A DNA stretch of 55,798 bases from positions 1 to 55,798 of the forward strand of contig NZ_JAFEIF010000031.1 in assembly GCF_017848645.1 (NCBI RefSeq), written 5' to 3'. Numbering within the stretch: the stretch's first letter is position 1; every line of letters starts with the position of its first letter. Made by a program: the position numbers and the translations under genes. This document shows positions 18,146-26,622 of this stretch, piece by piece. The notes under the pieces were generated by a model that was not told the origin of the DNA, did no database searches, and saw nothing but the letters and a program-made list of their open reading frames with translations. The DNA comes from Limnohabitans sp. (GTDB lineage: Bacteria; Pseudomonadota; Gammaproteobacteria; Burkholderiales; Burkholderiaceae_C).

Positions 18146-18640
18146 ATGCCAACCACACCCTTCATCCACCGCAACCTGCCCCGCCTGCTTCTGCAGGCGC
18201 GCGAGTCGGTCATGGGCCACACCCGGCCCAGCCTGCGCGAGCACGGCCTGTCTGATCAACAGTGGCGGGTGCTGCGAGTGCTGGGCGAACACGCACACAA
18301 CAGCGCCGGGGTAGAGACCGGGCGTGTGGCCAAAGAGGCGTTTTTGCTGGGCCCCAGCCTGACGGGTGTGCTCACCCGCATGGCGCGTGACGGCCTGATC
18401 GAGCGCCAGCGCTGCCCGCAAGACGCGCGCAGGACGGTGGTGCGCGCCACAGCGCTCGGGCTGGCCAAGGTGCAGGCCTTGTCGCACAGCATCGAAGCCC
18501 ACTACGCCTGGATGGAAGGGCAACTGGGCAAAACCGCCTTGCAGGATTTGTATGGCCTGCTTGATCAACTGATCGCCCTGGAGGGCGATGGGCCAACCGA
18601 GCCCGCCGAGTCCACCCGCCACAAGAAAGCTGCACCATGA
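18146..18640 (+). CDS. hpaR: Homoprotocatechuate operon repressor HpaR (MarR family)
   Basis: A 164-residue MarR-type winged-helix protein. HpaR represses the homoprotocatechuate degradation genes and is released by pathway aromatics. Visible are the dimer helix HRNLPRLLLQARESVMGHTR, then GLSDQQWRVLRVLGEH, the recognition region EAFLLGPSLTGVLTRMARDGL and the wing RCPQDARRTVVRATALG. The stop overlaps the hpaG1 start by four bases (ATGA), which ties it to the operon. The dyad just before its start suggests autoregulation. Confidence 0.88.
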   Translation: MPTTPFIHRNLPRLLLQARESVMGHTRPSLREHGLSDQQWRVLRVLGEHAHNSAGVETGRVAKEAFLLGPSLTGVLTRMARDGLIERQRCPQDARRTVVRATALGLAKVQALSHSIEAHYAWMEGQLGKTALQDLYGLLDQLIALEGDGPTEPAESTRHKKAAP

Positions 18641-19269
18641 AACATTGGCAACCCGCGGGCACCGTGTACGGCTGCCTGCTGAATTTTCAGCGTGAATGGG
18701 ACCTGTGGGCCCCGCGCATGGCCCAAGACCCGCACAAAGGCCCACCCCGGGCACCCGTGCTGTACGTCAAATCGGCCAACACCTTCAACCCGAGCGGCAC
18801 ATTGATGCTGCAAGACGGGGTCAAAGAGGTGGACATCGGTGCCACGCTGGGCCTGGTGATGGGCGACCATGGCACACCGAACAGCGTGGTCCTGCTCAAC
18901 GACTGGTCGGTGCCGCACGACAGCTATTACCGCCCACCCGTCAAATTCCGTTGCCGCGATGGTTATCTGGGCTGCGGCTCCCCCCCGGTGCCTTGGACCC
19001 AACTGAACCTGGCATCGCTGAGCATCACGGTGCAGCTCAACGGCCAGCGTGTGCAGACGGTGCGGCTGTCTGAGCTGGTGCGCCCGGTCGAGCGCCTGCT
19101 GGCCGATGTGGGCGAGTTCATGAGCCTGCAAGCGGGCGATGTGCTGATGTTGGGCACCGATGTGCTGGCCAATGGCCAAAGGCCCCGCGCCCGAGCGGGT
19201 GACACGGTGTGCCTGAGCGCCCCCGGTTTTGCCCCATCGGTCCAAACTGTGCAGGGAGAGGCCACATGA
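18637..19269 (+). CDS. hpaG1: HpaG1-type 5-oxopent-3-ene-1,2,5-tricarboxylate decarboxylase subunit
   Basis: A 210-residue FAH-superfamily protein matching the N-terminal half of E. coli HpaG, which is a fusion of two related domains. It opens with GTVYGCLLNFQREWDL and has APVLYVKSANTF and VLLNDWSVPHDSYYRPPVKF. With HpaG2 it decarboxylates the ring-cleavage product after dehydrogenation. Here the two domains are separate genes linked by ATGA overlaps on both sides. The domain is shorter than a usual FAH domain, as is normal for this subunit. Confidence 0.85.
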   Translation: MKHWQPAGTVYGCLLNFQREWDLWAPRMAQDPHKGPPRAPVLYVKSANTFNPSGTLMLQDGVKEVDIGATLGLVMGDHGTPNSVVLLNDWSVPHDSYYRPPVKFRCRDGYLGCGSPPVPWTQLNLASLSITVQLNGQRVQTVRLSELVRPVERLLADVGEFMSLQAGDVLMLGTDVLANGQRPRARAGDTVCLSAPGFAPSVQTVQGEAT

Positions 19270-20036
19270 AACACGCACGCATTGCCTGGTCGGGTGCCAT
19301 CCAGCAGGCTGTTGAGTCCGATGGCCAGTTGCTGATCACCCAAGGCCCACACAAAGGCCTGCGCGTGGATTTTGACGAGGTGGTCTGGTTGCCGCCACTG
19401 GTGCCCGTGGCGCAGCCACGCACCGTGATCGCGCTCGGCCTGAACTACGCCGACCACGCCAAGGAGCTCGCCTTCAAAGCCCCCGAAGAGCCGCTGGCCT
19501 TCATGAAAGGCGAGGCCTCGCTGATCGGACACAAGGCCCTCACAAAGCGCCCCGCGGATGTGGCCTACATGCACTACGAATGCGAACTGGCCGTGGTCAT
19601 TGGCCACACCGCCCGCCGCGTGAAGAAAGCCGATGCCTACGACTTCGTGGGCGGCTACACCGTGGCCAACGACTACGCGATCCGCGACTACCTGGAAAAC
19701 TGGTACCGACCCAACCTGCGGGTGAAAAACCGAGACACCTGCACGCCCATCGGCCCTTGGTTGGTCGATGCCGCAGATATCCACAACCCCATGGCCCTGA
19801 AATTGCAAACCACCGTGAACGGCCAGGTGACACAAAGCGGCAACACCGCCGACATGGTGTTCGATGTGCCCACGCTGATCGAGTACTTCAGCAGCTTCAT
19901 GACGCTGAACCCCGGCGACCTGATCCTCACGGGCACGCCCGACGGCATCGTCAATGTGAACCCCGGGGACGTGGTGGTCACCGAGATCGAAAGCATCGGG
20001 GCACTCACCAACACCATCGTGAAAGCACAACCATGA
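19266..20036 (+). CDS. hpaG2: HpaG2-type 5-oxopent-3-ene-1,2,5-tricarboxylate decarboxylase subunit
   Basis: A 256-residue FAH-domain enzyme matching the C-terminal half of HpaG. It has the full core: TVIALGLNYADHAKEL, PLAFMKGEASLIGH, the metal-ligand YECELAVVIGHTARRV, GGYTVANDYAIRDYL, and LNPGDLILTGTPDG near the end. It carries out decarboxylation, and often isomerisation, of the tricarboxylate intermediate. ATG 19266 overlaps the stop of hpaG1, and its own stop overlaps the hpaE start, so the operon is coupled throughout. Confidence 0.88.
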   Translation: MKHARIAWSGAIQQAVESDGQLLITQGPHKGLRVDFDEVVWLPPLVPVAQPRTVIALGLNYADHAKELAFKAPEEPLAFMKGEASLIGHKALTKRPADVAYMHYECELAVVIGHTARRVKKADAYDFVGGYTVANDYAIRDYLENWYRPNLRVKNRDTCTPIGPWLVDAADIHNPMALKLQTTVNGQVTQSGNTADMVFDVPTLIEYFSSFMTLNPGDLILTGTPDGIVNVNPGDVVVTEIESIGALTNTIVKAQP

Positions 20037-21502
20037 AAATCGACCACCTCATCAACGGCACCCAAGTCGCGGGCAGCGACTATTTCGAGACCATCAACCC
20101 CGCCACGCAAGAGGTGTTGGCCGAAGTCGCCTCGGGCGGCGAAGCAGAGGTCAATGCCGCCGTCGCAGCCGCCAAAGCCGCCTTTCCCAAGTGGGCCGCT
20201 ACGCCCGCCACCGAGCGCGCGAAGATCATGCGCAAGTTGGGCGACCTGATCACCAAGCATGTGCCAGAAATTTCGGAGACGGAAACCAGGGATTGCGGCC
20301 AGACCATCAGCCAGACCGGCAAGCAGCTGGTGCCGCGTGCGGCCGACAACTTCCACTACTTTGCCGAGATGTGCACCCGCGTGGACGGCCACACCTACCC
20401 CACGCCCACGCACCTGAACTACACCCTGTTCCACCCGGTGGGCGTGTGCGCGCTCATCAGCCCCTGGAACGTGCCCTTCATGACCGCCACCTGGAAGGTC
20501 GCGCCGTGCCTGGCTTTTGGCAACACCGCCGTGCTCAAGATGAGCGAGTTGTCGCCCCTGAGCGCAGCACGTCTGGGCGAGCTGGCGCTCGAAGCGGGCG
20601 TGCCCGCAGGCGCGCTGAATCTGGTGCACGGCTACGGCAAAGAGGCGGGTGAGCCGCTGGTCTCGCACCGCGATGTGCGGGCCATCAGCTTTACCGGCTC
20701 CACCGTCACGGGCAACCGCATCGTGCAGAGTGCGGGCCTCAAGAAGTTCAGCATGGAGCTCGGCGGCAAAAGCCCCTTTGTGATCTTTGAAGACGCTGAT
20801 TTGGACCGCGCGCTGGATGCGGCCATCTTCATGATCTTCAGCAACAACGGCGAGCGCTGCACCGCAGGCAGCCGCATCCTGGTGCAGCAAAGCATCTACG
20901 CCGACTTTGCCGCCAAATTTGCAGCGCGCGCCAAACGCATCACCGTGGGCGACCCGCTCGATGAAAAAACCATCGTCGGCCCGATGATCTCCAAAGCCCA
21001 TCTGGCCAAGGTGCGCAGCTACATCGAGCTGGGCCCCAAAGAGGGCGCGACCATGCTCTGCGGCGGACTGGGTCAGCCCGGCTACGCCGCCGATTTGCCC
21101 GCGCATGTGAAGCACGGCAACTTCGTCTGGCCCACCGTGTTCGCCGACGTCGACAACCGCATGCGCATCGCCCAAGAAGAAATCTTTGGCCCCGTGGCTT
21201 GCCTGATCCCCTTCAAGGACGAAGCGGACGCCATTGAAAAAGCCAACGACATTGAATATGGCCTCTCCAGCTACGTCTGGACCGAGAACCTGGGCAAAGC
21301 CCACCGCGTGGCCGCTGCGGTCGAGGCCGGCATGTGCTTTGTCAACAGCCAAAACGTGCGTGACCTTCGCCAGCCCTTTGGCGGCACCAAGGCCAGCGGC
21401 ACCGGCCGCGAAGGCGGGACCTGGAGCTACGAAGTGTTTTGTGAGCCCAAGAACGTGGCGGTCAGCCTGGGCGGCCACCACATCCCGCATTGGGGGGTCT
21501 GA
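20033..21502 (+). CDS. hpaE: 5-carboxymethyl-2-hydroxymuconate semialdehyde dehydrogenase
   Basis: NAD-dependent aldehyde dehydrogenase of the pathway, 489 residues. It oxidises the semialdehyde made by HpaD to 5-carboxymethyl-2-hydroxymuconate. Motifs are ISPWNVPFMTATWKVAPCL (cofactor and Asn region), FTGSTVTGNRI (Rossmann), the general base Glu242 in MELGGKSPF and the nucleophile Cys276 in NNGERCTAGSRI. The end TGREGGTWSYEVFCEPKNV is typical of HpaE. ATG 20033 overlaps the hpaG2 stop by four bases. The identification as HpaE rather than another aldehyde dehydrogenase rests on the operon context. Confidence 0.92.
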   Translation: MKIDHLINGTQVAGSDYFETINPATQEVLAEVASGGEAEVNAAVAAAKAAFPKWAATPATERAKIMRKLGDLITKHVPEISETETRDCGQTISQTGKQLVPRAADNFHYFAEMCTRVDGHTYPTPTHLNYTLFHPVGVCALISPWNVPFMTATWKVAPCLAFGNTAVLKMSELSPLSAARLGELALEAGVPAGALNLVHGYGKEAGEPLVSHRDVRAISFTGSTVTGNRIVQSAGLKKFSMELGGKSPFVIFEDADLDRALDAAIFMIFSNNGERCTAGSRILVQQSIYADFAAKFAARAKRITVGDPLDEKTIVGPMISKAHLAKVRSYIELGPKEGATMLCGGLGQPGYAADLPAHVKHGNFVWPTVFADVDNRMRIAQEEIFGPVACLIPFKDEADAIEKANDIEYGLSSYVWTENLGKAHRVAAAVEAGMCFVNSQNVRDLRQPFGGTKASGTGREGGTWSYEVFCEPKNVAVSLGGHHIPHWGV

Positions 21503-21504
21503 CC

Positions 21505-22431
21505 ATGGGACAACTCGCCCTCGCCGCCAAAATCACCCACGTGCCCAGCATGTACCTGAGCGAAATTCCCGGCCCGCGTTTTGGCACGCGCCAAAGCGCC
21601 ATCGACGGCCACCATGAAATCAGCCGCCGCTGCCGCGCCATGGGGGTGGACACTTTGGTGGTGTTTGACACCCACTGGCTGGTCAATGCCAGCTACCACA
21701 TCAACTGCGGCCCGCACTTCAAGGGTGTGTACACCAGCAACGAGCTGCCGCACTTCATCAGCAATATGGCGTTTGAGTCACCCGGCAACCCTGTGCTGGG
21801 TCATTTGCTCGCCCAGGTGGCCAACGACTACGGTGTGGAAACCCTGGCGCACGACGCCACCACCTTGCAGCCTGAATACGGCACGCTGGTGCCGCTGCGT
21901 TACATGAACGCCGACCAGCACTTCAAGGTGGTCTCCGTCTCGGCTTTGTGCACCTCGCACTACTTGGCCGACAGCGCCCGTCTGGGTTGGGCCATGCGCG
22001 AGGCGGTGGAAAAGCATTACGACGGCAAGGTGGCGTTTTTGGCCAGTGGCTCGCTCTCGCACCGTTTTGCCCAAAACGGCCTGGCACCAGAGTTTGCCCA
22101 CAAGATCTGGAGCCCCTTTCTGGAACAGCTCGACAAGCAGGTGCTGCAGATGTGGGACCAGCGCGAGTGGAAAGCCTTTTGCGAGATGCTGCCCGAGTAC
22201 GCCAGCAAGGGCCACGGCGAAGGTTTCATGCACGACACCGCCATGCTGATGGGCGCCTTGGGCTGGACGGATTATGACGGCGGCGTGGACATGGTGACGC
22301 CCTACTTTGGCGCCTCGGGTACCGGACAGCTGAACGCCATTTTTGAAGTGACGCCGCAAAAAGGCGAACACATTCCCCAAGCCGTGGCCAGCAGCGCCGC
22401 CGGTTACACCGCCGTCAGCACCCGGCTTTGA
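21505..22431 (+). CDS. hpaD: 3,4-dihydroxyphenylacetate 2,3-dioxygenase
   Basis: Ring-cleaving extradiol dioxygenase of the LigB superfamily, 308 residues, opening homoprotocatechuate with oxygen and a ferrous ion. It shows the metal His near the start (KITHVPSMYLSEIPGPRFG), VDTLVVFDTHWLVNASYH with a further His, ALCTSHYLADSARLG, FLASGSLSHRF and a late Glu/His region GHGEGFMHDTAML. The gene starts two bases after hpaE ends, with a G-rich ribosome-binding stretch inside the hpaE end. It defines the entry point of the cluster. Confidence 0.93.
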   Translation: MGQLALAAKITHVPSMYLSEIPGPRFGTRQSAIDGHHEISRRCRAMGVDTLVVFDTHWLVNASYHINCGPHFKGVYTSNELPHFISNMAFESPGNPVLGHLLAQVANDYGVETLAHDATTLQPEYGTLVPLRYMNADQHFKVVSVSALCTSHYLADSARLGWAMREAVEKHYDGKVAFLASGSLSHRFAQNGLAPEFAHKIWSPFLEQLDKQVLQMWDQREWKAFCEMLPEYASKGHGEGFMHDTAMLMGALGWTDYDGGVDMVTPYFGASGTGQLNAIFEVTPQKGEHIPQAVASSAAGYTAVSTRL

Positions 22432-22443
22432 GGAGAACGACGC

Positions 22444-22875
22444 ATGCCCCACCTCGTGATCCTCTATACCGGCCAGCTGGACACCGAAGTCAACATGACC
22501 AGCCTGTGCCGCCAGATGGCCGACGCCAAGCTCACCGTCAAGGACGAGGAAGGCAAACAGGTCTTTCCGACCGGTGGCACCCGCGTGCTGGCTTATCCTG
22601 CGCCGCATTACGCGGTGGCCGATGGCGGGGCAGCGGGGCGCGAAGCCGGTGGCACGGGCGACTACGCTTTTGTGTACCTGAACCTGCGCATGGGCCGAGG
22701 GCGCAGCGAGGCCGTGCAGCAACGCGCCGGGCAAACCCTGCTCGAAGTGGCCAAAGCTTTTTTCGCGCCCGTGATGGCGCAGCGCCACATCGGCATCACG
22801 ATGCAAATCGACGTCGGGCCCGAAGTGTTTGACGCCAAGCACAGCAACCTTCATCCGCTTTTCAACAAGGTTTGA
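22444..22875 (+). CDS. hpaF: 5-carboxymethyl-2-hydroxymuconate delta-isomerase
   Basis: Isomerase of the tautomerase superfamily, 143 residues, converting 5-carboxymethyl-2-hydroxymuconate to its 2-oxo isomer. After Met removal the N-terminal residue is Pro (MPHLVILYT), the catalytic base of this fold. The segments YAFVYLNLRMGRGRS and HIGITMQIDVGPEVFDAKHS are typical of CHMI. It lies 12 bases after hpaD, preceded by a GAGGAGA site, and 3 bases before hpaH. Confidence 0.9.
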   Translation: MPHLVILYTGQLDTEVNMTSLCRQMADAKLTVKDEEGKQVFPTGGTRVLAYPAPHYAVADGGAAGREAGGTGDYAFVYLNLRMGRGRSEAVQQRAGQTLLEVAKAFFAPVMAQRHIGITMQIDVGPEVFDAKHSNLHPLFNKV

Positions 22876-22878
22876 GCC

Positions 22879-23700
22879 ATGTCCGTGTTCACCGAAGACC
22901 AAATCCAACAGCTCGCGCACGAGCTCAACCAGTCCGAAAAATCACGCACGCAAATCGAGCATTTTTCCAAGCGCTTCCCGGGCATGACCATCGAAGACGG
23001 CTACCGCATCAACCGCGCCTGGATGCAGCTCAAGTTCGCCGAAGGGCGCACCATGATTGGCCACAAAATTGGGTTGACCAGCCGCGCCATGCAAGTCTCC
23101 AGCCAGATCGACGAGCCCGACTACGGCACGCTGCTCGACGACATGCTCTACACCTGCACGCCCGGTCAGGTGCTCGACATTCCCTTCACCGATTTCATCG
23201 CGCCTCGTGTCGAGGTGGAGCTGGCCTTCATCCTGAAAAAGGAACTGCGCGGCCCCAACGTGACGGTGCAGCAAGTCCTGGAGGCCACCGAGTATGTGAC
23301 CCCTGCGATCGAGATCATCGATTCGCGCATCGAGCAGTTCGACCGCCACACCAAAGTCATGCGCAAGGTGTACGACACCATCAGTGACAATGCGGCCAAT
23401 GCGGGCATCGTGCTCGGGGCCAAGCGGGTCGACCCGCTCACCACCGACTTGCCCTGGTGCGGTGCGGTGCTGCGCCAAAACGGCGTGGTCGAAGAAACGG
23501 GTCTGGCCGCGGGCGTGCAAGGACACCCGGCTGTGGGCATTGCTTGGCTGGCCAACAAGCTCGCGCCCTGGGGTGAACACCTGCAGGCGGGCGAAATCGT
23601 GCTGGCCGGCTCGTTCACCAAACCGGCGGTGGCCAAAGTGGGCGATGTGTTTGAAGTGGACTACGGACCGCTGGGCAAACTGGAGTTTCGGTTTGTTTGA
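22879..23700 (+). CDS. hpaH: 2-oxo-hept-4-ene-1,7-dioate hydratase
   Basis: Metal-dependent hydratase of the MhpD/HpaH family, 273 residues, adding water to 2-oxohept-4-ene-1,7-dioate. Motifs include [34 protein letters not shown], the metal site [12 protein letters not shown] with paired Glu, and [12 protein letters not shown]. The end [20 protein letters not shown] and [12 protein letters not shown] are the standard C-terminal signature. Spacing to hpaF is 3 bases. It provides the substrate for the aldolase HpaI downstream. Confidence 0.92.
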   Translation: MSVFTEDQIQQLAHELNQSEKSRTQIEHFSKRFPGMTIEDGYRINRAWMQLKFAEGRTMIGHKIGLTSRAMQVSSQIDEPDYGTLLDDMLYTCTPGQVLDIPFTDFIAPRVEVELAFILKKELRGPNVTVQQVLEATEYVTPAIEIIDSRIEQFDRHTKVMRKVYDTISDNAANAGIVLGAKRVDPLTTDLPWCGAVLRQNGVVEETGLAAGVQGHPAVGIAWLANKLAPWGEHLQAGEIVLAGSFTKPAVAKVGDVFEVDYGPLGKLEFRFV

Positions 23701-23867
23701 GCCTTTGGATGCGTCTGCAGTGGCTTCGTCTTGCGATAGCGGGAGGCTGCTGGGGCCGGGGTGGCGGCCCGAGCTCAGAGGCGCTTCGCTTTGCCACATC
23801 GCCCGAGCCGCCACCCCGACCCCAACATCCTGTGAGTCATTTGGCCTTTAACGAGAGGAACTTCACC
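23701..23867. other. hpaH-hpaI intergenic spacer with long-stem hairpin
   Basis: This 167-base break is the only wide gap in the hpa operon. It contains a perfect 12-bp inverted repeat: CGGGGTGGCGGC (23757-23768) and GCCGCCACCCCG (23807-23818), separated by 38 bases. In RNA this would be a very stable stem and could act as a processing, stabilising or partial-termination element between hpaH and hpaI. Confidence 0.5.
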
Positions 23868-24683
23868 ATGAACACCCCTGTGAACTTATTCAAACAAGCC
23901 CTTCAAAACAAGCAACCCCAAATCGGTCTGTGGATGGGCCTGGCCAGCGCCTACACCGCAGAAATCTGCGCCCTGGCGGGCTTTGACTGGCTGGTGATCG
24001 ACGGCGAGCACGCGCCCAACGACCTGCGCAGCATCCAGGCCCAACTCCAAACCCTGGCCGCTTACCCCACCAACCACCCGGTGTGCCGAGTGCCTGTGGG
24101 CGAGACGGCACTCATCAAGCAATACCTCGACCTCGGGGCGCAAAACATTTTGGTACCCATGGTGGACACGGCCGAGCAAGCGGCGCAATTGGTTCAGGCC
24201 ATGCGCTACCCGCAAGATGATGGGCAAGGCGGCGTACGCGGCATGGCTGGGGCACGGGCCTCGCGCTGGGGCCATTACCCCGATTACTTCAAGCGAGCCA
24301 ACGAAGAGGTTTGCCTCCTGGTTCAAGTCGAATCGCGCGAAGCGCTGAAGAACCTCGACGCGATTGCCGCCACGCCCGGCGTGGACGGTGTGTTCATCGG
24401 TCCGGCCGACCTCTCGGCCTCGATGGGCCACGTGGGCAACGCCGCGCACCCCGAAGTGCAAGCGGCCATTGAAGACGCCATCGCCCGCATCTTGAAAGCA
24501 GGCAAAGCCCCGGGCATCCTCACGCCTGACCGCGCCCTGGCCGAGCATTACCTGAAACTGGGTGCGGTGTTTGTGGCCGTGGGCCTGGACACCCAACTCT
24601 TGATGCGCCACACCACGGATTTGGCGGCGCATTTCAAGTCGAACTTGCCAGCCACTGCACCCGTCAAAGGTGCAACGTATTAA
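23868..24683 (+). CDS. hpaI: 4-hydroxy-2-oxoheptanedioate aldolase
   Basis: Class II pyruvate aldolase, 271 residues, cutting 4-hydroxy-2-oxoheptane-1,7-dioate to pyruvate and succinate semialdehyde. It has [20 protein letters not shown], the metal and His region [13 protein letters not shown], the Arg in VCRVPVGE, the metal Glu in [14 protein letters not shown] and Asp in [18 protein letters not shown] 23868 follows a GAGAGGA site; the in-frame extension upstream falls in the hairpin spacer. This is the last recognised pathway step in the cluster. Confidence 0.93.
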   Translation: MNTPVNLFKQALQNKQPQIGLWMGLASAYTAEICALAGFDWLVIDGEHAPNDLRSIQAQLQTLAAYPTNHPVCRVPVGETALIKQYLDLGAQNILVPMVDTAEQAAQLVQAMRYPQDDGQGGVRGMAGARASRWGHYPDYFKRANEEVCLLVQVESREALKNLDAIAATPGVDGVFIGPADLSASMGHVGNAAHPEVQAAIEDAIARILKAGKAPGILTPDRALAEHYLKLGAVFVAVGLDTQLLMRHTTDLAAHFKSNLPATAPVKGATY

Positions 24684-24707
24684 GTGGGATCTGACACCGA
24701 TGAATCC

Positions 24708-24785
24708 CTGTCATGCCGGACTTGATCCGGCATCCAATTGACCACAGTGGCCAACATGGACCCCGGATCGAGTCCGGGGTGACGA
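24708..24785. repeat. Palindromic intergenic repeat element (REP-like)
   Basis: Two hairpins stand side by side: ATGCCGGA (24713-24720) with TCCGGCAT (24726-24733), and CCCCGGA (24761-24767) with TCCGGGG (24773-24779). The outer bases GTCATGCCGG and CCGGGGTGAC also roughly mirror each other, so the unit is one large imperfect palindrome. Sequences of this form are dispersed between genes in many proteobacteria. No other copy occurs in this window. Confidence 0.65.
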
Positions 24786-24849
24786 GCTTGGGGTGACAAA
24801 GGCAAAGATCTGGTTCTGGATGACACTCAAAAACACAAGGAAACCGCAC

Positions 24850-25638
24850 ATGTTCCCCACCCCCCAACCCTTGGTGCCCTCGCTGCAAGCGCAGGTGCAC
24901 CCCGACGAATGGCAAGCGCGTTTGCAGCTGGCCGCTTGTTACCGTGTCTTTGCCCTGCTCGGTTGGACCGAGATGATCTACAACCACATCACGCTGCGCC
25001 TGCCCGACAGCGTCACGGGGGGTGAGAAACACTTTTTGATCAACCCCTTTGGCCTGCATTACAGCGAGGTCACGGCCAGCAACCTGGTGAAGATTGATGT
25101 TCAAGGACGCAAACTCGATGGCTCGCCCTACCCTGTCAATCCGGCGGGTTTCACCGTGCATGCGGCGGTGCACGAAGGCCTGGCCGGGGCGCACTGCGTG
25201 ATGCACACCCACACCACGGCAGGGGTGGGCGTGGCCTGTTTGCAAGGCGGTTTGCAGCAGACCAATTTTTACAGCGCCCAGCTGCACAACATGGTGGCTT
25301 ACCATGACTTTGAAGGCATCACCATCCACTCCGAAGAAGCGCCGCGCCTGCTGCGCAGCATCGGCGACAAGCAGGCCGTCATCCTGCGCAACCACGGCCT
25401 GCTGGCCTGGGGCCACACCTTGGCACAGACTTTTGCGGTGCTCTGGACTTTGCAGCGTGCTTGTGAAATTCAGTTGGCCACGCTGAGCATGGGCCAGCCC
25501 ATTGTGGTGCCCGAGGCCGTTGCCGATCAATGCACTCGGGACGCCTTGCAGTTCAACCCGAACCACGGCGCGGGCCAAGACGTATTTCAATCGCTGGTGC
25601 GCCAAATTGACCGGCAAGACAAAGGGTGGAGAGCATGA
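24850..25638 (+). CDS. Class II aldolase/adducin family protein
   Basis: A 262-residue zinc-dependent class II aldolase/adducin protein. It has ALLGWTEMIYNHITLRLP, HFLINPFGLHYSEVTASNL, the metal HTHTT motif in CVMHTHTTAGVGVACLQGG and a third ligand in AVILRNHGLLAWGHT. Members cleave or epimerise phosphorylated sugars or act on small hydroxyacids; the substrate is not clear here. ATG 24850 has AAGGA 7 bases upstream. Its stop overlaps the next gene's start (ATGA). The position after hpaI may mean a linked side pathway, but a REP-like element lies between them. Confidence 0.8.
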   Translation: MFPTPQPLVPSLQAQVHPDEWQARLQLAACYRVFALLGWTEMIYNHITLRLPDSVTGGEKHFLINPFGLHYSEVTASNLVKIDVQGRKLDGSPYPVNPAGFTVHAAVHEGLAGAHCVMHTHTTAGVGVACLQGGLQQTNFYSAQLHNMVAYHDFEGITIHSEEAPRLLRSIGDKQAVILRNHGLLAWGHTLAQTFAVLWTLQRACEIQLATLSMGQPIVVPEAVADQCTRDALQFNPNHGAGQDVFQSLVRQIDRQDKGWRA

Positions 25639-26618
25639 AAGTCTGTATCTACGGCGCAGGCGCCATTGGCGGCTGGATCGGGACGCACCTGGACCAGCAA
25701 GGCTGCAGCCTGAGCGCGGTGGCGCGAGGCGCCACACTCGAAGCCCTGCAACAAAACGGCCTGGTGCTGCTGCAAGGCGACCAGGAAATTCGCACCTCTT
25801 TGGTGGCACGCGAGAACCCAGCCGATCTGGGCGTGCAAGACCTGGTGATCGTGGCCGTGAAAGCCCCCGCCATGGCCGACGTGGCCCGGCGCATCGGGCC
25901 ACTGATCGGCCCCAACACCGTGGTGCTCACGGCCATGAACGGCGTGCCTTGGTGGTTTTTGCAAGGCTTTGGGGGCTCCTTGTCGGGCACCACTTTGCAA
26001 TCGGTAGACCCGTCGGGCGTGATTGCCCAGCACATCCCCGCCGACCGTGTGATCGGCTGTGTGGTGCACGCGAGCTGCTCGGTGGACATGCCCGGCGTGA
26101 TCCGGCACCACTTTGGCAACGGTTTGATTTTGGGCGAACCCTCTGGGGCAGACACAGCGCGCCTGCGTGACCTGGTGGCGCTGTTGACGCAAGCCGGTTT
26201 CAATGCCACGGCATCCGCGCAAATCCAGAAAGACGTTTGGTACAAGCTCTGGGGCAACATGACCATCAACCCCATCAGCGCCTTCACCGGGGCCACGACC
26301 GACGTGATCCTGGACGACCCATTGGTGCGCGGCTTTGTCTCCAGCGTCATGCTCGAAGCCAAGGCCATTGGTGAGCACATCGGCATCCCGATTGCGCAAA
26401 CCCCCGAAGACCGCCACGCCGTCACACGCAAACTCGGGGCCTTTCGCACCTCGATGCTACAAGACGTGGACGCTGGCAAACCGGTCGAGCTCGATGCCCT
26501 TGTGGCCTCGGTGCAGGAGTTGGGCCAGCTGACCGGTGTGGCTACGCCCTTCACCGACGCCCTGCTGGGCCTGAGCCGCCTGCATGCCAGGGGTTTGGGG
26601 CTTTACCCCGCGGCATGA
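25635..26618 (+). CDS. 2-dehydropantoate 2-reductase-like oxidoreductase
   Basis: A 327-residue NADPH-dependent oxidoreductase of the ketopantoate reductase family. The N-terminal Rossmann motif is CIYGAGAIGGWIG. The family's VIVAVKAPAM (catalytic-type Lys), TAMNGVPWW and KDVWYKLWGNMTINPISAFTG follow. It reduces a 2-oxo acid to a 2-hydroxy acid. Classical PanE makes pantoate, but this longer type with NGVPWWF is frequent beside class II aldolase genes in catabolic operons and may act on another oxo acid. It is coupled to the aldolase gene by an ATGA overlap. Confidence 0.82.
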   Translation: MKVCIYGAGAIGGWIGTHLDQQGCSLSAVARGATLEALQQNGLVLLQGDQEIRTSLVARENPADLGVQDLVIVAVKAPAMADVARRIGPLIGPNTVVLTAMNGVPWWFLQGFGGSLSGTTLQSVDPSGVIAQHIPADRVIGCVVHASCSVDMPGVIRHHFGNGLILGEPSGADTARLRDLVALLTQAGFNATASAQIQKDVWYKLWGNMTINPISAFTGATTDVILDDPLVRGFVSSVMLEAKAIGEHIGIPIAQTPEDRHAVTRKLGAFRTSMLQDVDAGKPVELDALVASVQELGQLTGVATPFTDALLGLSRLHARGLGLYPAA

Positions 26619-26622
26619 AGGC

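Noticed and set aside
19688..21490. A 600-codon open frame on the minus strand
   Set aside because: It lies opposite hpaG2 and hpaE, which have clear enzyme motifs. The reverse frame is Gly/His/Ala-rich without any domain, as expected for GC-rich antisense frames.
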